A stretch of DNA of 64,000 nucleotides from Amoebidium appalachense. Taxonomy: Eukaryota > Ichthyosporea. The notes under the pieces were generated by a model. It made no database searches and was not told where the DNA came from. It saw only the letters and a program-made list of their open reading frames with translations. The translations under genes were made by a program, and so were the position numbers. The stretch is taken from contig CAVNZM010000003.1 of NCBI GenBank assembly GCA_963693365.1, forward strand, positions 6,262,001 to 6,326,000. The letters are read 5' to 3'. Below, in pieces: positions 58,703 through 64,000 of the stretch. Each line of letters starts with the position of its first letter. Positions within the stretch are counted from its first letter, which is position 1.

Positions 58703-58889
58703 GACCTGCCCTTACCTACTTCCTGCCCTCTCGATACTGGAACTTAACCCAAAGTTAAGTACAAAAGAAGGCAACTGGAAGAAAGCTGAAGTACACCGTG
58801 ACTAGCTCGCGCCTTTACTTTGTTACTCGTACCACACACAGTGTGGTGTCAAGTCGTGTTCTTCGTCATCACACACAGTGTGATGCAAG

Positions 58890-60719
58890 GTGTGATGCCT
58901 GGAGCCTGGAACAGCCCAACAACGGCTATTCAGCTGGGTAGAAAGCACTCACAATATATATAAAAGCAGACAGAAGGGTTTGGCACACAGAACCCTAGTA
59001 TGAGCAACACCAGGTTGCAAGCATGAAGAGGCTATAGCTAAGTAGTCGTGGGGAGCCATAGAAGTATATAGCTAGGTTAGCAAACCGTTCACCTGCACAC
59101 CTATGTGCACCTGTGTTAACCATTATTCTAACGCAGATAATGGGCTGTGTTTCGACTCTTTAATTTGAGTACCAGTAGGTGTGGAACCGGATACAGTCAA
59201 CTACACAACATCCATCTTACCCCTATACTTTACCATGCTGATGCCTTGGCTTACCTGTTAGAGCCGCTCACAAAACCCGAACTTGGCAAAGTCACAGTAG
59301 CAGGTTCAGGGACCTGCGATGGGGAAGAGACTTTTAGAACCTAGGGGTACGGTGTTATATATGGCCAAAAAGGAGGCAAGTTACACAACGTGGCCTTCTC
59401 TGTAATACTGATGCAGCATAGATAGATTGCAAGAAGAATAAACTAATAACAGAGCAACAAAGGCTCGAGGATATACAGATGCCTATGCACGGCTGCACGT
59501 GGACGCCCAAGTTCGACCAAGGCAAGCACAGAAGCGCTTACAAGTTTTAGGTTGTATCCTTCTTGCCGTGTTACCTCACGAGACAAAAAGCCTAGTATGT
59601 AAGTCAGAGGGTTCTTGAAGATGAGGTTATTAAGAAAAAACTCACCTTGCCTGTGGCGCATAACTCCGTTTTTCCAGACTCAAACTCCTGCCTGCCCAAA
59701 AACAATATGCTTAAAAACACCAACTACTATTCTACGCAGTCTTGGGCCACGGCCCACTGCTGTGTATGCAAATTGTAGATGGAGCCGCAGCAATCTCACC
59801 AAACAAAAGACAAAAGCAAATGCGTGCAAGCGAGTTTAGAGTCGCCTGTTTCTTTACACCAAAACTTGCCAACGGTTGTCTTTGACGACCAGCTGCTGTC
59901 TAGGAATCTTTGCTACTAGATGCGCGCGAGTGGTTGCACTTGACCGATACGTACTTGCAAGTCTTTTTCTTGTTTGTTGTGACCGTTAGGCCGCACATGG
60001 CATCACATTGATTCGGGCCGGGTCAAATTGGCGTAGTCGGGAAGAATTCCGTACGAAATCGGGAATATATTTAGACCTCATTACAGTCTACCAATCAGAA
60101 TAGCTTACTTAATTCGTGATCGAGGATCATCGGGAGCCGGATTCGCACTTTTTTTTGCTGTGCGGCCGGGGCATGCGCAGTAGACTAGAGACATCTTTAA
60201 CGATTTCTTTGCTGACGAAAGCACAAGTGATACAGAAGATTCTGTTGACAACGGTGATACCACACTCACAGGAAAATGGCGTATTTATGACGCCAAGCAA
60301 GTAGAGTTAACACTCAAAGCAGACGATGTTGAAAACAGGCTTTTAGATACGTTCAGGAAGGAGGCCTCGGAGATCCAGAAACGTTTGCTAACCCACTTTT
60401 CTGGAGAGCCAACCATTAGTAACGTCCTCGATCTCTTCTTTTCACCACTCATTCTGCAGACACTGCTTGAGACTATCAAAATTGGACTCCGTGCACGCAA
60501 GAAGAGGACTGCCACACTACACGATTTACACGGTTTCCTGAAAGTGATATGCTATTTGTCATTCTACGGTGTACACATGTGTCCCCCTCCGTGTTCTATG
60601 GTGTTAAACTGAGCCACGCATTCCCAACCGCAAACACCGGTACCTCCACTTTTCATATTTTGTTTTTGTTGTTTCGTCCAGATTTTCTCTATGCAAAGGA
60701 GCCTGTCTGAAGCTGTGTA
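58890..60719. other. Gene-free sequence
   Basis: Only short frames without recognisable domains. A frame at 60385-60612 (75 residues, THFSGEPTISNVLDLFFSPL) has a protein-like composition but no supporting signal. Confidence 0.4.
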
Positions 60720-60723
60720 GGTG

Positions 60724-60735
60724 TGTATGTGCCGT

Positions 60736-60779
<44 letters not shown>

Positions 60780-60933
60780 TTCTTTTTTCCTTCTCCCCCC
60801 CCCCCCCCCCTAGTTTTTTGAATATACGTAATAGCAAGGGGGACTGGCGGCATGCCAGCAGCAGTGTATGTGTGTATGTGTGTGGGTGTGGGTTTGTGTG
60901 TGTGTGTGCGGGTTGGTGGGGGGGGGGGGGAGG

Positions 60934-60967
<34 letters not shown>

Positions 60968-60968
60968 C
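60724..60968. repeat. GT runs and G/C homopolymers
   Basis: GT run then about 30 G (60749-60778), a C run, another GT run and a long G run to 60967. Confidence 0.95.
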
Positions 60969-61320
60969 TGCCTGCCGTTGTATTCAGTACCCTGCATACA
61001 TCTGTGTATGAAGCACAAACAATACGGTCACTGTGCTTTGATGGTTTTGAAATTAAATTAGCTGTGGCACGTTTCTGTGGTCACAGACCTGTATTTGGTT
61101 TCATTATAAATATCATCATAAATATATGTAGCACATAGTATTAGTATTAATAATCCCTTTTTGGAAGATCATAAATAATTGGAAATGTAACATAATACTA
61201 CTATAATTGTTTCCAGAAATGTCACCGAAAATTATGTGTGGCTCTTGGAGAGGAAGAAAAAGATGGTTGAAATCATGCAACATGTCTCAGTGTGTATGGA
61301 AAACGTCTATCATGAATGAT

Positions 61321-61391
61321 TCCCCCACCCCCCCCCCCGCCTCCCCCTTCCTACATAGCCCGGCCCGAATTCCTGCCCCCTCCCCTCCCCT

Positions 61392-61427
<36 letters not shown>

Positions 61428-62332
61428 CCTCCCCCCCCCCTTCCCCCCCCCCTCTCCCCCCCCCCCTCCTTGAACACACACACACGCGCACGCACTGTGG
61501 CACCTGCCCACCTAACCGTGGTCACCCTAACACACACATGTGCACACAAACACGTACACGCACAAAGACATGACACACACACATGGCATGGCACACACAT
61601 TGAAACGGCCAGGTACATGCATTCACGAGTGCACATATCACACTCACCCCGGGGCCCCGGCTCCCTGTTAAATAACAAGGAAATTCTATTCATAGCAATA
61701 TTGTACAGATACACAGACATTATCCCCCCCCCTCCGCCCCAACACACATGCACATGCACCGGCTGCCCACGTGGCCAACCACCCTGACACACGTACGTGC
61801 ACGCCGTGGCACACGGACTCGTACATGCATGTATATAGAGATACACACACACACTGCATGCCGTGGCACACACTGCACTGTGAAACACAGTGCGTAACAC
61901 GTGCCACACGTGCACACACCGCAAACAAGCACGTGCACTGTGGCATCATACATGCTGAAAAACACACATGCACCCACACACACACACACACGGTACACAC
62001 TCACACGCAAACCGTGGACACCGTCACAGAAAACATGCACCGGCACACACTCTCTGCAATGTACACACGTACAAGCGTGTGCATTGCATACGTACAAACA
62101 CACCCACACAAGCACACACACACGTCATCACAGCTGAACACACTAACATCAGCATGTGCGTACAATAGCACATGCATTTTAAGTTGACCTGTACAGTACC
62201 ACAGCACCGTGTTACGTGGCATCCATGCACTGCATGCAGCGTACACGTGGCACCACACACACCCGTATGTGTGCTTGTCTATATAGGCATATGCACAGGC
62301 CTAGGCACACATGTGCACACACACGTGCACAC

Positions 62333-62376
<44 letters not shown>

Positions 62377-62412
62377 ACGCACACACCAGCACACAGACAC
62401 ACACACAGCACA

Positions 62413-62452
<40 letters not shown>

Positions 62453-62455
62453 GAG
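61321..62455. repeat. C homopolymers and long interrupted CA satellite
   Basis: C-runs at 61321-61470 followed by about 1 kb of CA-rich sequence with ACGTGCAC and CATGCA interruptions. Predicted His-Thr frames are artefacts. Confidence 0.9.
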
Positions 62456-62763
62456 AAAGTGAGAGAGTACCTCACACATGACACCGGGAGCCCGCTGTGC
62501 GCGCACAATTAACACGTGAGCTTTGTGAGCCGCGGCCGGCTGCCGATCATATGCATGTGCCGTGATTAATCTTCTTCTCGGATTGATTAATCTTCTTTTA
62601 CGCTCGCACCTCTTCTCGAAGGTGTATAATAAACATGGATATTATAGACATAAACACCCAAAAAAAATTACATAGGCGTTTTCTTGACTATCAAAACCAA
62701 CTTTTTGCTTACTTAACATGTATTTTTGGGCTGCTGGGTAAGTCGGTGGAAGCGCCGCAAATG

Positions 62764-62809
62764 TGATTAACGTTGAAGATTAATCATTTGATTACATGGG
62801 GGTTAAGCC
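62764..62809. repeat. Inverted partner of 57291-57336
   Basis: Lies exactly at the left edge of the LINE fragment; similar ATTAATCTTC words also lie at 62564-62595. Confidence 0.6.
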
Positions 62810-64000
62810 GTGGTTAACCAAATTCCCGTTTCTCAAGTTTTTATTGGTGACTTCAATTGTCCAGTGGTTCCGTGTGATAGGGAACATACCCCGTCCCCAG
62901 CACAGTTTCGTCCTTTTTCTGACCGTGCTCGTGTCCTCCCCAACCTTCTTCGAAAGCACCTTGTCCGTCTTCCTCGCGTTTTCGCTAACCACACGACTGA
63001 CTGGGGTGCCTCGTTTTGGGACTCCACCCTTCGAGTAATTTCCCCACCCGATTCCTTACGGCGTAGTTCGGACCATTCCCCTGTAGAATTTTCGGTTTCC
63101 TTCCCTGTTCACTTCGGCGGGGCTACTCAGACTAACCGCCGCCTCTTATCTCGCGGTTTCAAGCACAAGTTAAACCAGTTACTCGCTGTCAAGGAGTATG
63201 AGTCGGTTCATGGCTTCTTTCTTGCCGCAGTGCGCGACGCCCGTGCGCAGCGGACCCCGGCTATTTTGGAGGTTTGTTATAATGAGTTTGTTGAGTTCCT
63301 ATTTGCCCTTGGCGAGCAGGTGGTGGGCACGGTTAAGTACCCTTCCGTTCGGCTGAGACAGTCTCACGTTTTGCAGTCCCTACGACAGTTGTTGCCTCTA
63401 CAGGAAGCATTATCGGTCTGGAAATCCGCCGGTCGGTTTGGGCCTTCCGTGCAAGTCTATGCCCCGTCTCCTTCCATCTCCGTTGCTGAATCCGTCGATG
63501 ACTATTATGCTTCCCTATTTTCGCTTCCTAACGTGTCCACGGTTCCATCACCGCCCGCTGGCCTCTCCCAGCCGCCAGGTTGGGAGCCGGACCGATCGTT
63601 CCCGGGCACTTTTCATAGTTATTTCAACTCTTCGGCTGTTTTTGGTGCTATACGGGCGTTAAAACCCCGCAAGGCGTGCGGGCCGGATGATCTTCCTCCC
63701 GTGCTTTTCAAGGTTCTTTCTCCCGTGCTTCCGCCCCGTAATCGTGCAGAGTCCCCCCCGCCCCCGCCTTTTGCTGTCCTCTAGTGAGTTTTTTTCGGCT
63801 TTTTTCGAACTCGGGTTTATTCCAAATTCGTGGTTTGACACAATCGTTACGCCCGTTCGTAAGAAGGTATCGCAGGGGGTCATTAATGACTTTCGTCCCG
63901 TCACACTTACCAACGTTTTTCGTCGGCTCTTCGAGGGTTGCATGCTTCGCGCGTTTAACACCGACGATTCTTTAAACGCCGTGTTCCGTCTTTCTTCCCT
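62810..64000 (+). pseudogene. LINE (non-LTR retrotransposon) ORF2 fragment: endonuclease end and start of reverse transcriptase
   Basis: The frame opens directly with the endonuclease core (VFIGDFNCPV, later SSDHSPVEFSV) and leads to the reverse transcriptase start (ALKPRKACGPDDLPPVLFKV). It is then broken at a C-run near 63752-63770. Translation continues in the next frame with FELGFIPNSWFDTIVTPVRKK and INDFRPVTLTNVFRRLFE, the first RT blocks, to the window end. The 5' part of the endonuclease is missing. It is a degenerate copy, cut at the left and shifted once. Confidence 0.85.

Noticed and set aside
58322-60612. Several 60-80 residue frames in 58-61 kb
   Set aside because: No domains, no start context, no promoter or splice support; length is expected by chance.

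Overview
The window is eukaryotic nuclear DNA carrying a block of giant-virus (nucleocytoplasmic large DNA virus) genes, together with several transposable elements. The host looks like an opisthokont, possibly a unicellular relative of animals or an early fungus. This rests on a five-exon T-box transcription factor gene at the left end (316-2254, +), a two-exon sirohaem-pathway methyltransferase gene at right (51377-53716, -), a Ty3/gypsy chromovirus with matching LTRs, a related solo LTR and a LINE reverse-transcriptase fragment. I cannot name the species from sequence alone.

Layout. 1-2.3 kb: T-box gene. 2.58-30.7 kb: dense, mostly intronless virus-type genes on both strands, with short spacers full of poly-C/poly-G, GT/CA tracts and CCAAT-ended hairpins. 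Recognisable products are a DUF5760-like pseudogene, a KilA-N protein with decayed copies of its domain upstream, an H2B-H2A-like histone doublet, a membrane-anchored virion-type protein, a DUF5767 protein, a SLATT-like membrane protein, a YqaJ-like nuclease, PCNA, a long repeat protein and a spliced MSV199-domain protein. An IS607-type transposon with an intact TnpB/Fanzor gene but a freshly broken recombinase sits at 20.1-22.3 kb, and a relic of it at 25.2-25.5 kb. 31.77-40.01 kb: an apparently complete chromovirus with intact gag and pol, whose 3' LTR cuts off a virus gene. 40.0-45.4 kb: more virus genes (DNA cytosine methyltransferase, class I ribonucleotide reductase small subunit, DEDD exonuclease, a Cys-rich zinc-binding-type protein). 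45.4-64 kb: gene-poor host-like DNA with very long microsatellites, the methyltransferase gene, a solo LTR with a perfect target-site duplication, and a LINE fragment entering from the right.

The virus genes cover nucleotide supply (RNR), replication (PCNA, exonuclease, YqaJ nuclease), chromatin or packaging (histone doublet, cytosine methyltransferase), DNA-binding regulators (KilA-N, MSV199) and virion or membrane proteins. No capsid protein, packaging ATPase, DNA polymerase or RNA polymerase is seen, so this is part of a virus genome. Several genes share an upstream T-run followed by CTGTG; others have a TATA box. Broken genes (two tandem stops in the DUF5760-like gene, frame changes, the LTR truncation) point to an endogenous, decaying copy, although most ORFs are intact, so the integration may be fairly recent.

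The most novel structure is a family of about 44-bp hairpins that begin CCAAT and end ATTGG. Their stems differ in sequence but stay complementary. They cluster around the KilA-N/MSV199 genes and form a six-copy, 62-bp-period array inside the intron of the MSV199 gene.
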